This document shows positions 9,887 through 20,536 of a stretch of DNA of 64,000 nt, piece by piece. This DNA is from Rhipidocladum racemiflorum (taxonomy: Eukaryota; Streptophyta; Magnoliopsida; Poales; Poaceae): positions 38,094,193-38,158,192 of the forward strand of contig CM070592.1 of NCBI GenBank assembly GCA_036346355.1. Reading direction: 5' to 3'. Position 1 is the stretch's first letter. Every line of letters begins with the position of its first letter. The notes under the pieces were generated by a model. That model was not told where the DNA came from. It was given only the letters and a program-made list of their open reading frames with translations, and made no database searches. Position numbers and translations under genes: made by a program.

Positions 9887-10848
9887 TAGGAATGTGATCG
9901 GATTGGATACGGTCGAATATCAACCGATTTGTATCCGTATTCATATTTTTTTATCGAATACAGAATCGAATATGAATAGTGTTGAATACAGAATCGAATA
10001 CGAATTATACTGGATAATATCAGTTACGAATACAGATCAAATACGGATCGGAATCAACATGGATACGAATAATATTAGTCGGATATTTTAAAATCCAATT
10101 TCAGTTTTTTTTCCAAAATCGGTCCAAATTTAAATTAAAAATTTGGAATTTTAAAAAATAAGAAAATGTCAAAAATTAAAAATTTTATGCATGAATATTA
10201 TTAAATTAGTCCAAATTCAAAATTTCTAAATTTAAATTGAAAATTAGGAGAAAGATCAATCAAAAAATTGAGAATTTCATTTAAATTCCAACTGGTATTT
10301 AAAAATAAATTACATTTAAATTTTGTTTTTAATGCACCATCAAATTTATTTAATCTACTATGAAAACTACTCAAATTTATAAGTAGTGGTCCCTAGTGGA
10401 TAGTGATAGTCTAATAGACCTTCAGTGTCAAGTTCGTCATTGATGAATGATAATCGTCTCAACTCAACAATTGGCAAACATCAAACATAATAATTCTTTA
10501 GAAGAAAACATAGCCAGTTAGCCACATAGACATAACTACACAGCATAAGTACATAATCAGCGCTCGGTGGCTTCCCGGCGTTCCCGCGCTCAGTCTCGCC
10601 TCTCTGAAACATGTTATTTGGATAATATCCGTATGTCATATTCGGATATTATTCGAACACAAACTTGGATATTCCGTATCCGTCGGATAATCAATGTTTC
10701 ATATTCGAATTCGTATCCATATAAATTATCTGTATCCATATCCATATCCGAGAAATCAACTGGATATCTGTGAAACTATCCAAATCATCATCCAAATCAA
10801 TTCGGTCGGTCGGTCGGTCAAAAAATATCCGTACAAGTTCCATCCCTA
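9887..10848. mobile_element. Non-autonomous hAT element, 962 bp
   Basis: An 8-bp duplication GGCAAGAG flanks it exactly (9879-9886 and 10849-10856), the size made by hAT transposases. The ends are TAGGAATG and the reverse complement of TAGGGATG. Both sides are packed with variants of GGATACGAAT/ATATCC words that can pair with each other, around an AT-rich centre of about 450 bp. No transposase frame is present, so it would need help from an autonomous hAT. A GGTC-GGTC-GGTC run lies just inside the right end. Confidence 0.9.
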
Positions 10849-10856
10849 GGCAAGAG

Positions 10857-11611
10857 ATGAGTTTCGCCAGATGTTGAACAAGGTATTATCACACTGCAAT
10901 ATTGTTTTCTTTCCATGGACTAAAAAAAAGTTGTCTAGACATAGACTTTTGTTACCAATCATAAATGGCCTCAGGTTTTTAGACTCTTCAGCTAGTATTT
11001 ACCATGGATTTATGCACTTTATTCTTTTGGCCACTAGTGGGCATGTAAGAATATGTATCTGAGTGTTGGAGTGTGCATCTTGTTACTCTTGGTAAGTAAT
11101 GATTTAAAAAGCTAATTTTGGTTCTAATGTAAGCATGTGTTGGCCTACACTAAATTTCAATAGTCTGATGATTAATATCAAAAGTTAAAGAAGATCAATT
11201 GTGCTCACCCGCAAGTATCGTGCAAGCTAACACAATCCGTCGTGTCAGTTTTTTCTCCAGATCTATCACTTGGTTGTTCTATATTGATGACAAGGACTTG
11301 GAAGATGGTAAGGCTAAAAAAGATCTATCACTCCGTTCGTCCTCCAATTTTCTGTGGAGTATCCTCACGCCGGTCTCCACACCGCTGTGAAAGAGTTTTG
11401 GGAAATTCCCATCGGAGCACTACCGGCAACCATTTTATTCTACAACTTCGACGAGCTCTCTCGACCAATCCGATACTCTGTTAGACCTCAAATTTTTACT
11501 ATAACATCCTCTCATCATCCTCTACAGCCCATATAAACAGTTTTTCTTGATTCACTTTGTAGCACCGTCGGCCATCCTTCTTCTCCAAGGCCGGCGATAA
11601 CTCCGGTGAGC
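10857..11611. other. Exon/intron-like sequence, unassigned
   Basis: With the hAT removed, sequence before and after it reads GGCAAGAG-ATGAGTTTCGCC and gives an open plus frame ending VEARDEFRQMLNK before a possible donor AAG|GTATT near 10882. Similarity to an FF-domain start is only a guess. The rest is intron-like; 11216-11480 is GC-richer with short frames of no known family. Confidence 0.3.
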
Positions 11612-12088
11612 CCGTTCTCCTTCATCCGAACTCCAAATCAACTCATTCAAAATTGCAAATTCATCTAAATTCAATGCCTATCTTCCAGTACTAATTTGGT
11701 ACTTTTTAGATTTTATTTGTTTTTCTGTTATTTATTCGAGTATCGTTTTGCGTATAGTCAATTAGTTCGTAGGCGTCCCCGGCAAGACTTCAGAATAGCG
11801 AGAAGAAGAATTCAACCTTGTCGCAGGCAAGTCTCCTTGACGCATGTTGATCCCATGATTTATAAATGTTTTACAAATTGCATTGCTATTTATATAAAAG
11901 GATGATGTTAACGTTAGGCTGTTAGTTATACCTGTTGCTTATGCCTCCTTGATATTGTTATCCATGATCCTTTGTCGCCCTAGTACAGTATTCCACCATA
12001 ATAAACACTTTTGGGAAAATATTCTTTGATTAGGGGAATGACTATTTGGAAGACATTTTGGATGGAACAAATAGTATGGAATGTAAAT
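11612..12088 (+). repeat. Large-LTR fragment A, direct part
   Basis: This matches 40665-41150 of LTR C in order: TCATCCGAACTCC, then an exon-like block ending AG|GCAAGT at 11825-11832, then GACGCATGTTGATCCCATG, then CTTTGTCGCCCTAGTA. It stops where an inverted part of the same family begins. The exon-like block at 11758-11826 is 69 nt, but its acidic frame has two stops. Confidence 0.8.
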
Positions 12089-13828
12089 GTGGGCCCCCGG
12101 ATCGGCTATCCGGAATCCCCTGTGTATTTCTGTACTAGTCCCAGATCAGTAGCTAGTACACACAGTCAAACAGTGATGAATCAACAACCATATCATGATT
12201 ACATATAACCAAATAATAATAACACCAAATAAAAGCAAAGACCTTATGGTCGAGGTTTACCATTACTACCTTTACAGGCTGAACAACTTGAATAACTGCA
12301 GCGGAAGAAGATAACACCAAGTGGTGACCCATCCATATGCCCATAGGCAATCGAGTGGGGTACGCTCCCTTCACTTCTGAGATATGTTTACATAAAGTAC
12401 TCAGCAAGTCTGGGAAAAATGCATAATGCAGGGCTATCCAAGGATGGCTTATTATGATTCTTTTGCACAAAGCAATACTTTCACAAATTTTACATGTAAT
12501 ATTTTTCATAAAGCCATTTTTAACAATTATTTGTACATTTGAAATTATTTATAACTCCAGTGAAGGTTCTAGCCACCAATCACTAGTATACAGGCTATAT
12601 CCGCCACAACTTAAAAAGATCAGGATTCAATCCATCCACATGGCTCTGTCTGCCATGGTTCACAAAAACAGGTTCAATCCACCTACCTGGATCTAGCCGC
12701 TAGAAGCACACCCGAACCACTCCCGGATCCCAAAAGATCAGTTTTTAAAACAAAAACAAAAGTCTACCAATATGAAAGCATTTTCCGCATGCCCTTGACC
12801 ATAGGCACGGCTATTCGAATAGTTTTTCACTCTGTAGAGGTGCACAACTTTACCCACAAGACATGATATTCTCTTAGTGCCACGCGATTAGCACACTTCC
12901 TTAGGTGTGCCGGCAGAGATATCATGACAAGGCCTTTCCAATGTATACACTTAACCTAACCCACCAGTTGAGGTTTCACCGCTGTTAGGGTTCTATCCAC
13001 CCAGTACAGAAGCCCCCTCTTGCGCCGTGTGAGAAAACAGTCTTGCCTCTATCCGGCACTCACATTCCACCAACTGGTGAGTCTAAGTTAGGTTTCTACA
13101 AATTATTCAGCCAGGTCGTGCCCACTTTGACATGTGGTTGTACGGTTATGCTTGGAATGGACAATCATAAGCGTCGGTCCTTATTTGACTTGGGGCGGTA
13201 CTTGCACAATTAAAACTAGTGCTCTATCCGCACCCGCTAGACAAACCATTCCGCCTAAGTGTAAATCATTTTATTTTATTTTTATTTGGAAAACCAACAG
13301 CAATACTTTCTGCCTATAATTTCCAACACAAGTTTTCAAGAGTTATAAGAAATTCCCACCCATAGGTGCATACTGACCGATTGCGAGTCTAAGCATTGCT
13401 ACCGAACTATTCTATTCCACCAACAACTAATTTATAATTTTTAATTCTTAGCGTTGATAAAAATTATTATAATTAAATAAGTACCCTCCAAAATTCATGA
13501 AATCACCAAGATTCCCAGTATTATCATGGTGTTATATAATCCAGCCCAATTTTAGTACTCCAACAATTAAAGTCTATAACATGTGCCATCATGACTCCAA
13601 AATCATGCCAAGCTGCTATCATCATTGTATATGAAGCAATCTCCTCAAAATATAAGTCACAATATTGTTTATCCATCATCCATACATCGATTAATCTTCC
13701 AATCCACTTAATTCACAAAGAATAATTCATAATCTCATCCCCAAGCATCTTTCAAGAAAGATTCCATAAATCCAAGATTTTATTTATTCATTGACAAAGT
13801 GTTTTTCGTAACCAATAGTCTGACCCAT
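12089..13828 (-). repeat. Large-LTR fragment A, inverted part
   Basis: The minus strand of this stretch matches 41680-43611 of LTR C, including the end CCGATCCGGGGGCCCACA (here 12106-12089), the GACTAGTACAG box, the CTATTCGAATAG palindrome (12811-12822) and the partner palindrome at 12830-12839. The intron hairpin near 12385-12400 is broken. It ends in a CACTA terminus. The LTR 3' end lies exactly at the switch from the direct part, so one LTR probably inserted into another in the opposite direction. Confidence 0.8.
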
Positions 13829-13902
13829 TGTTACTGACGGTTCACAAAACCGTCTGTGATGACGTTTGTGAACCGTCTGTATTGAGATTTTCTGTACTAG
13901 TG
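13829..13902 (-). mobile_element. CACTA transposon terminus, truncated
   Basis: The minus strand starts CACTAGTACAGAAAA and carries subterminal repeats of ACAGACGGTT, as CACTA (CMC) elements do. No second terminus is nearby, so only one end is left. Confidence 0.78.
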
Positions 13903-15477
13903 TATGGGACTGAGAGCAACCTGTTGCTAATTTGAATTATTTATGTTTGAATATTTGAACAACATAAAACTGTTGAGAGCGTCCTTGCAACAGTAGTGAG
14001 GTATGAATTAGCTCACTATCATCATGGTTGGTTATAACACATTTGTCTTTCTCTATATTTTAATACGTTGATTTTACATTCTGTATATAGAGGACTCACT
14101 TCAGTTTGGATTTGGGATTTTGAGAGCTTGTAATGTATTATATGCTTTACAACCTAAAGTAAGATTCTGATTCTTTCTGCAATAGGTAGGTGTAATTCTG
14201 CTTTTGTACGATTTTTCATCAAGTTCAGCAGCTAACTGCTTCTTCTTTCAAAGGTTGATGGTGTTCCTGCATTGATTCAACAGTGGGAGGTGTCATGGGA
14301 TGACACCTTATATCCATCAGTTTCTTCCCATTTTCTTAGTTTGCTTATATCTTCTTCTTCATTTGAAGTTACGACTTGTTCTTGGATATGTTGTTGACTC
14401 TTTGTTAATGGTAATAATGCCTAGAACTGCAGTGGTTGTTTCATGTATATACATATATATGGCCTTGTAAATATTGATTTGCTTTCTTTTGTTTATCCTT
14501 ATATTCCTCCTTCCACTTATGTTGCATCATCATTCTAAACAGGATCTATCACCTTCCAGTTCGATATTCATATTTCTCAACCTTGCTTCGTGGAACTGAT
14601 GTCCTTAACTCATTTTGTGTTAAATCGATTACTTGCCAGGTATATATGGCACCTTTGGTTAGTCGTAAATACAAGCTCCTTGCATGGTATGGAAACAATA
14701 TGCAGGAGGTATGTAATTTTAAGGTCAAGCAGATTTAAATCACCATTGAAGACCGAAAATTCCAGTTGTTCACATAGCGTGGGTGTACTCTTGTGCAGGT
14801 GATGGTGGAGACATCATTGGACAAGGAACAATTGAAAGAGGCAATTTTAATGTGCACAAACAAGGTTAGCTGACCAGGAATTCCATGCTGGGATTGCATT
14901 TGAGAAATGTTTTCTTTCTTTATTTTGTGGCACAGAGGGTTGTACATAAATATTGTGGCTATCTAAAACTTACATTCTTTTAGAATATATATATATATAT
15001 ATTATATTGTGGCTATCTAAAACTTACATCCTTTTAGCATATATATATTGACTCGTGTATGCTTGATCTATGTTCCTTGAAGGCTTGAACTTCAAGATAC
15101 CAGGTGATATGTAGTAGTCACAGTATGGTAACTTTATAGATGAGCAGAAGTGTAACTCACATATGGTGGACCATGTTATCCTTTACCGGATGCACAAAGG
15201 ATAGAAAATGAGCAGCATGTTTGGTTGTCATGCCTTTGTGGAGGATATGTCTCTGCAGAGGTTGGAGACATGGACCACTATGTAGGAGCCGATGTGTACA
15301 CGTCGGAGTTGGGAGCCGTGGATGAAGATGGCGTCCAAGCTGCTGCAGATCTGCTTGCAGTGATTCCGCAGTCTCATCTGTCACTATTATGCTGCCATAA
15401 GTGATAGCCTATAAGAAAACATTGATGTTCATGGTACTGTGAGAAAGATCCGATGATATTATCTTCTTTTTAGACTC
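13903..15477. other. Intron/exon-like gene fragment, unassigned
   Basis: The stretch looks like part of a plant gene. A plus frame from ATG at 14646 (MAPLVSRKYKLLAWYGNNMQ) reaches a possible donor GAG|GTATGT near 14709, and a downstream segment after TGTGCAG near 14800 reads VMVETSLDKEQLKEAILMC, ending before AAG|GTTAGC. Another open segment near 14253 reads VDGVPALIQQWEVSWDD and one near 15250 reads GDMDHYVGADVYTSELGAVD. I do not recognise the proteins. The stretch ends at a Helitron 3' terminus, so it may have been captured by that Helitron. Confidence 0.35.
14951..15058. repeat. 54-bp tandem duplication with a TA run
   Basis: TATTGTGGCTATCTAAAAC starts at 14951 and again at 15005. Each copy ends in a TATATA run, so slippage at the run is a likely cause. 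Confidence 0.85.
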
Positions 15478-15504
15478 CGTTGCAACGCACAGGCATCCTA
15501 CTAG
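15478..15504 (+). mobile_element. Helitron 3' terminus
   Basis: The palindrome CGTTGCAACG (15478-15487) is followed after 13 nt by CTAG at 15501-15504 and then T, the layout of a Helitron 3' end (hairpin, CTRR, host T). I could not place the matching 5' TC end. Confidence 0.6.
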
Positions 15505-15689
15505 TAGTATAATATACCGTAAAATTTCTCTCTTATTTTCATAGTTCCTGTTCTGTACCTTAGGCTGTATGGACCTTTATTTCCATCTGAAACGCGAGGA
15601 CACGCCTCTCTCCTGTGTGTTCTAGAAAAAGAAGGAAAATGTAAATGTGGCAACCCATATAATTAGCCCATGTAACGATAGTAATACAC

Positions 15690-16313
15690 AACTGATGTGT
15701 ACTAGTTACATGCCCGTGCGTTGCTACGAAAAACAAAATTGATAACGAAAAATAAATATTAAAAAATAAAAAAAAATATTTCACAAGATCAAACATCTAT
15801 CTTTAACGCTTCGTTTCTTGTGAAAGCTGGCTAATTAAAGAAACGCTTCGTTTCTTGCGTAGGGCAATTAAGCAGGGTAATTAAGCAGTGCAATTAAGCG
15901 GCAATTAATGACGTGGGAAGAACGGACCACTACCACCAAGTGCTGCTTTAGAATAGTAGAGATTATATATACAGTCAATATCATTCAGTGTGGCCATATA
16001 AAGTCTAACCTGTAACACTATCATCTTATTTTTGTTCTCATGCTCCACATCTAGCGGATATAAGAAAGGAGATCATTGGTAGTTGGGGTCACGATACGAA
16101 CTCGTAACACTAACCTGTAATTAGTAACAAGACAATCATATGCTTATATACCAAAGGAATTATGTGTGATAGGTTGGAGAGCGTCGAGCAGTCAATGTCA
16201 CTGTACTCCGGTACATACACTGTACATCTACCTTGAAATGATTGTTGTCTGGACAAGGTGTTCAAAAAAGAGTTACCATTAATAAAAAACGAGTTACCAT
16301 TAATTTATTGTTA
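15690..16313 (+). repeat. Outer left arm of a large inverted repeat
   Basis: After removing the Helitron at 15702-15962, this stretch is the reverse complement of about 19560-19712: ACAACTGATGTGTA, CCATATAAAG, ATCATCTTATTTTTG, AGAAAGGAGATCAT and GAGTTACCATTAAT are all shared. The left arm also repeats GAGTTACCATTAAT twice near 16270-16305. Confidence 0.75.
15702..15962 (-). mobile_element. Short non-autonomous Helitron 1
   Basis: On the minus strand it runs from TCTCTACTATTC (after host A) to GGGCATGTAACTAG (before host T), the TC...CTAG ends of Helitrons with no target duplication. Inside are two copies of AAGAAACGAAGCG and a series of GGCAATTAAGCAG units. It has no coding capacity. It sits inside the left arm of the inverted repeat. 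Confidence 0.8.
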
Positions 16314-16575
16314 CTAGTTACATGCCCGTGCATTGCTACGAAAAACAAAATTGATAACGAAAAATAAAGATTAAAAAATAAAAAAATTATTTTACAAGAT
16401 CAAACATCTATCTTTAGCAACCGTTTCTTAAGTAAAATCGGCTAATTAAAGCAACGCTTCGTTTTTTGCGTAGGGCAATTAAGCAGGGCAATTAAGTAGG
16501 GCAATTAAGCAGGGCAATTAATGACGTGGGTAGAACTCACCACTGCCATCAACTGTTGCTTTATAATAGTAGAGA
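16314..16575 (-). mobile_element. Short non-autonomous Helitron 2
   Basis: Same family and orientation as Helitron 1, with TCTCTACTATTA and GTAACTAG ends and GGCAATTAAG units repeated four times. Its 3' edge is also where homology to the right arm of the large inverted repeat breaks off. Confidence 0.8.
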
Positions 16576-17550
16576 TTATTCAGCATCACGTATGCTCGAA
16601 CTCCTCAACACTCCGACTTGTATCAGATCATGCAGCTGCTAAACATTTCCTTTTTTTTATAAAATAAATTCTTACAAACCGTCTCCAAAGTGCAATTTGT
16701 TCCTTGCTGCGTGAACAGTTAACTTTTCTAAATTAATAGAAGGACTTTACCTTCTTTACTGGATGTCCAACTTAGCCCAGCTAGAGCCCAACTCTCCTTG
16801 CACCTGTTCGCTCGCGAAGCCCACGCCTCCGTGAAAACTAGGAATTTTTTATTTAATATTTAATTTAATTCATTTTTCCAAAACTAATCGACGAAAACAA
16901 AAAATGGCAAGAATGGGCTATTGTCGCTCGTGATCTGGGCAATCGCCCTATTCTGGGGCGAAATCTCTGCCACGTCAGGGAAAAGCGCTGGCACGGAAGG
17001 GAAAAGTGCTGGCACGGCAGCCTTCTTGTGGTGTTTGAAAAATCGCCCCAATAGGGGGCTATCGCCCCATACATATATTCTGAGCGTCTTTTTTCAGCAA
17101 ATAGGCCCCCATTGTCTTTTTGCTTGTTTCCTTGCACTTTCCACACAATTTAGAAGCCTATTTTTTCATTTTGGGATTTGGAGCACCATGTCTATGCTTA
17201 TCCAAGACATTGTGCATTTTTGCTAAAAATGAGCTCCAAGAAGGCATGGTATCTCGAGCAGTGCAATTTTCAGCAAATGCAATAGCGAATGAAAGTAGTA
17301 AACTCCTTCTTTTATTAGTTTAGATATCCATGTGAATTCCAAATGTTTTGTTGGTTTTAGTTTCTTTTTTTATGTCTTATGATATTATCCTTTTCCCCTT
17401 CAATCTCACATGGATGGTTCTATATTTTTTGTTGAACAACTCAATTCAATAGTGCTAAAATGCTCATAATGCTATAATATTTGGGACTTATAAAAGTTAT
17501 TTGCATTTCCAGGTTGTGGATGCGAAAGTTATTATTCTCTTTTGAGATAT
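16576..17550. other. Unassigned stretch with an internal inverted repeat
   Basis: Around 16915-17065, GGGCAATCGCCCTATT and AATCGCCCC-AATAGGGGGC form partial palindromes, and GCTGGCACGG-AAGGGAAAAG recurs twice near 16985-17015. The remainder resembles intron and UTR sequence. No known protein is coded. Confidence 0.4.
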
Positions 17551-17577
17551 CGTTGCAACGCACGGACACCTTGCTAG
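17551..17577 (+). mobile_element. Helitron 3' terminus
   Basis: Palindrome CGTTGCAACG (17551-17560), then CACGGACACC, then CTAG at 17574-17577 followed by T. It resembles the terminus at 15478-15504. The 5' end is not identified. Confidence 0.6.
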
Positions 17578-18156
17578 TATTATATAATAGAAGCCAATTA
17601 CAGTTGTTGTACATATCCTAAGAAAAAAATATATGCTAAAATTTCTCATAAAAGCAAAATATTGAATCTATTATAACGGTGTAGATTAATTAGATATAAT
17701 ATAATTATATTTTCAATCATAAGGTTACATTTGTATATTAAATACTACTCTATTTGCAAACATAAAACATATTATGTATTTTAGAATACAGCAGTGCAAT
17801 TGATCGGGCAATTCGGCTAGCTAGTATGTCTAACATATGGAAGAACTCTCACGCAGGAATGGATTTTGTAAAAGAAAATTTACTAAAGCCGAGTTGGTCA
17901 TCAACTTAAAATCTTGCAGTAATATATATATATATATATATAACCGTAGCCTCACCTAGCGTGCGGTCGCCTCGTCCTAACATTGCTTCCTCACCGGAGC
18001 AAACTTTTAATTGCGCCGTTGCTTACGTACTACTCTGCCATCAATGTTTACTATGCCTATTTCTTTTTGGCATATAGACTAATAAGATATTAAAAATAAT
18101 TAGATTACCTCTAATTATTATTACTAATTAGTACCATACTTAATGTATGCACGTAG
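17578..18156. other. AT-rich non-coding sequence
   Basis: No coding frame. A TA microsatellite lies at about 17922-17942. The stretch lies in the part of the left arm that has no partner in the right arm. Confidence 0.5.
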
Positions 18157-18385
18157 AGAATATAAACTAAAAGTAGATATTTATTAGAAGTATCGAGAAA
18201 ACATTACACTAATTTTATATTAAAAAGTAAAATATATCATATATTTGTAGACAAGTCCATTTAAAAAAATTATGACTTAAAGTTGCATTGAACTCGAAAG
18301 ATGACCGGGTAAGTTGCAGATGGCATTGATTTAGGGACATGTGAGAACCAATTCTGTGTTTTAATGCACTTGTCTAGGATGCCGA
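18157..18385 (+). repeat. Inner left arm of the large inverted repeat
   Basis: Reverse complement of about 19325-19545 with small differences. Shared landmarks are ATATAAACTAAAAGTA, ATTACACTAATTTTATATT, TGTAGACAAGTCCATTT, AAGTTGCAGATGGCAT and GCACTTGTCTAGGATGCC. It ends at a Stowaway-like terminus ACGGAGGGAGTA near 18400. Confidence 0.82.
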
Positions 18386-18623
18386 GTAAATTTATACGTA
18401 CGGAGGGAGTACCTTTTACCTCCTGCTGTCATGTTTCATCGATCTTTAGAAATACTATGCCGATAAAGACGATAGAGAAGGTTGCAGGGAAGGAGTTCCC
18501 TTGTTACCATGGAACTTGAGCATACTACCACTTAAACATTGACTGGTTTGAGGATGATGCAGCTGATGAGCATTTACTTCGTCGAGTGATAAGAGAGAGA
18601 CAGAGCTTGCCTATTTACTTCTA

Positions 18624-18860
18624 CTAGTTACATGCCCGTGCGTTGCTACGAAAAACAAAATTGATAACGAAAAATAAAGATTAAAAAATAAAAAAAATTA
18701 TTTCACAAGATCAAACATCTATCTTTAACGCTTCGTTTCTTGCGTAGGGCAATTAAGCAGGGCAATTAAGTAGGGCAATTAAGCAGGGCAATTAAGCGGT
18801 AATTAATGACGTGGGAAGAATGGACCACTGCCACCAAGTGCCGCTTTAGAATAGTAGAGA
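18624..18860 (-). mobile_element. Short non-autonomous Helitron 3
   Basis: Same family as Helitrons 1 and 2, with TCTCTACTATTC and GTAACTAG ends between host A and T. It is 237 bp and lies in the loop between the two arms of the inverted repeat. Confidence 0.8.
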
Positions 18861-19324
18861 TATGGAATCGAAAGTATTAATCCTTAAGTGTTGCCACGTC
18901 AGATCTATATGCGGTCCTAGCTAATTGGGCACTTAACGCTTATCTCATGTAGCTAAACCAATTGGCACTTCGTCAATCCCCATTAGCACTAATATTTCGA
19001 AGTTTTTGACAGCAGTGACTAAAAATTTCTTCCTTTAAGCTTCAAAATTTTGTTGCTAGAATGGCAAATGATCTCTATGGAGAAGCCCATGTAGACAACA
19101 CAATCATCGGTTGCAAACGAGTGATTTACAATGTGAGTTTCAATTGTTAGTTTGTTACTACCTTCTCCATCTTTTACTATGGACACTGCGGCTAACATTA
19201 GCATCGATCTCATTAAATACTACGAATTGTTTTTTTAACCATCCGCTAGCTAACGCTATTATTTTTTCGCACGGTTTGACCAGCGTGTGGAATAGCCTAA
19301 TCTGCACGTGTGTGTGTATGTGTG
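18861..19324. other. Loop sequence between inverted-repeat arms
   Basis: Non-coding with a TG microsatellite-like run (GTGTGTGTATGTGTGT) near 19310. No feature recognised. Confidence 0.45.
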
Positions 19325-19712
19325 TCTTGGCATCCTAGACAAGTGCATTAAAACGCAAAATTGGTTCTCACATGTCCCTATATTCATGCCATCTGCAACT
19401 TACCCAGTCATCTTTCGAGTTCAATGCAACTGTAAGTCGTAATTTTTTAAATGGACTTTTCTACAAATATATGATATATTTTATTTTTTTTAATATAAAA
19501 TTAGTGTAATATTTCCTCTATACCTCTAATAAATATATACTTTTAGTTTATAATAACAATAAATTAATGGTAACTCATTTTTGAATACCGATGATCTCCT
19601 TTCTTAGCTCCACTAGCTGTGGAGCATGAGAGCAAAAATAAGATGATAGGTATGTAATTGTCTTTATATGGCGGCACTGAATGCTATTGGTTGTATATAT
19701 AATACACATCAG
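19325..19712 (-). repeat. Right arm of the large inverted repeat
   Basis: Uninterrupted partner of 18157-18385 and 15690-16313. It shows that those two were adjacent before about 1.84 kb (16314-18156) came to lie between them. The pair resembles a foldback or long-TIR element. Confidence 0.8.
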
Positions 19713-20536
19713 TTGTGAGGCTATTGTTCACCAGAGTAGGGAGTGTGACACCCTGTGCTTGGGTTGAGCCCCAGAGAGTGTGGGTTGGAAAACACCCTTG
19801 GTAAAAAAGGAAAAAAAAAACTTAGTCAAACCAAATGTTGGAGGTGACGGCAGTCTTCCATCTTCTCTGTGTGGTTTCATGAGTCCTACCTAAGTAGCAT
19901 GCATACAGATCTTTAGGGGGTTGAATTGGATTGAGAGGCATTGGGATGACATGTTCTTGAAATATCCTTTCTGAGCGTATAGGTCTGCTTGACAATGCTC
20001 TTTGTCTTGGCCTCCCACTCACGACAGTTTTCTGCTTGCTAAACTCAGTAGACCAAAAGTTTGGAGCAGCTAAGGCAGCAGTTCAACTGAGAACTTTTCA
20101 TCTAATATTGTTGCCAGAATCACTGATGAATGAGTGATGGGGTGATGATTAAAATGGTCAACCATGTATATGTTTTTGTTTGGAGAACATGTATGTTTTG
20201 TCGATATAGCTGATCTCACTAGCAATTTTAGTGAGCATGATAATCCTATGTACTGTTTGCATAGCAATGGTAGTTTTGAGTTGAATGGAACAAATGTGAT
20301 GATATATGGTCAGTTCAATGGAGCTAATTAACCAACTATCCAATGTCGCTCAATTTTTCATGGAGCACAATACAGACCAGCTAAACATTTCTTCGAAAAA
20401 CTGAAACATATTTCCATATGGCGATAAACTAACTCTGGATGCAATGACTTCAGGTTGAACTCTGCATGCATTGTTGGGCTGTCAAAGACTTATCTTTGAT
20501 TTAAGAAGGTAGAAGAACATAAATCGTAGATATGTA
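19713..20536. other. Unassigned sequence
   Basis: TGTGACACCCTGTGCTTGGG at 19747 resembles the start of an LTR of the TGTAACACC/TGTGACAC kind, but homology does not continue. A minus frame at 20022-19822 (QEHVIPMPLNPIQPPKDLYA) is open but unknown. The rest is AT-rich. Confidence 0.35.
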
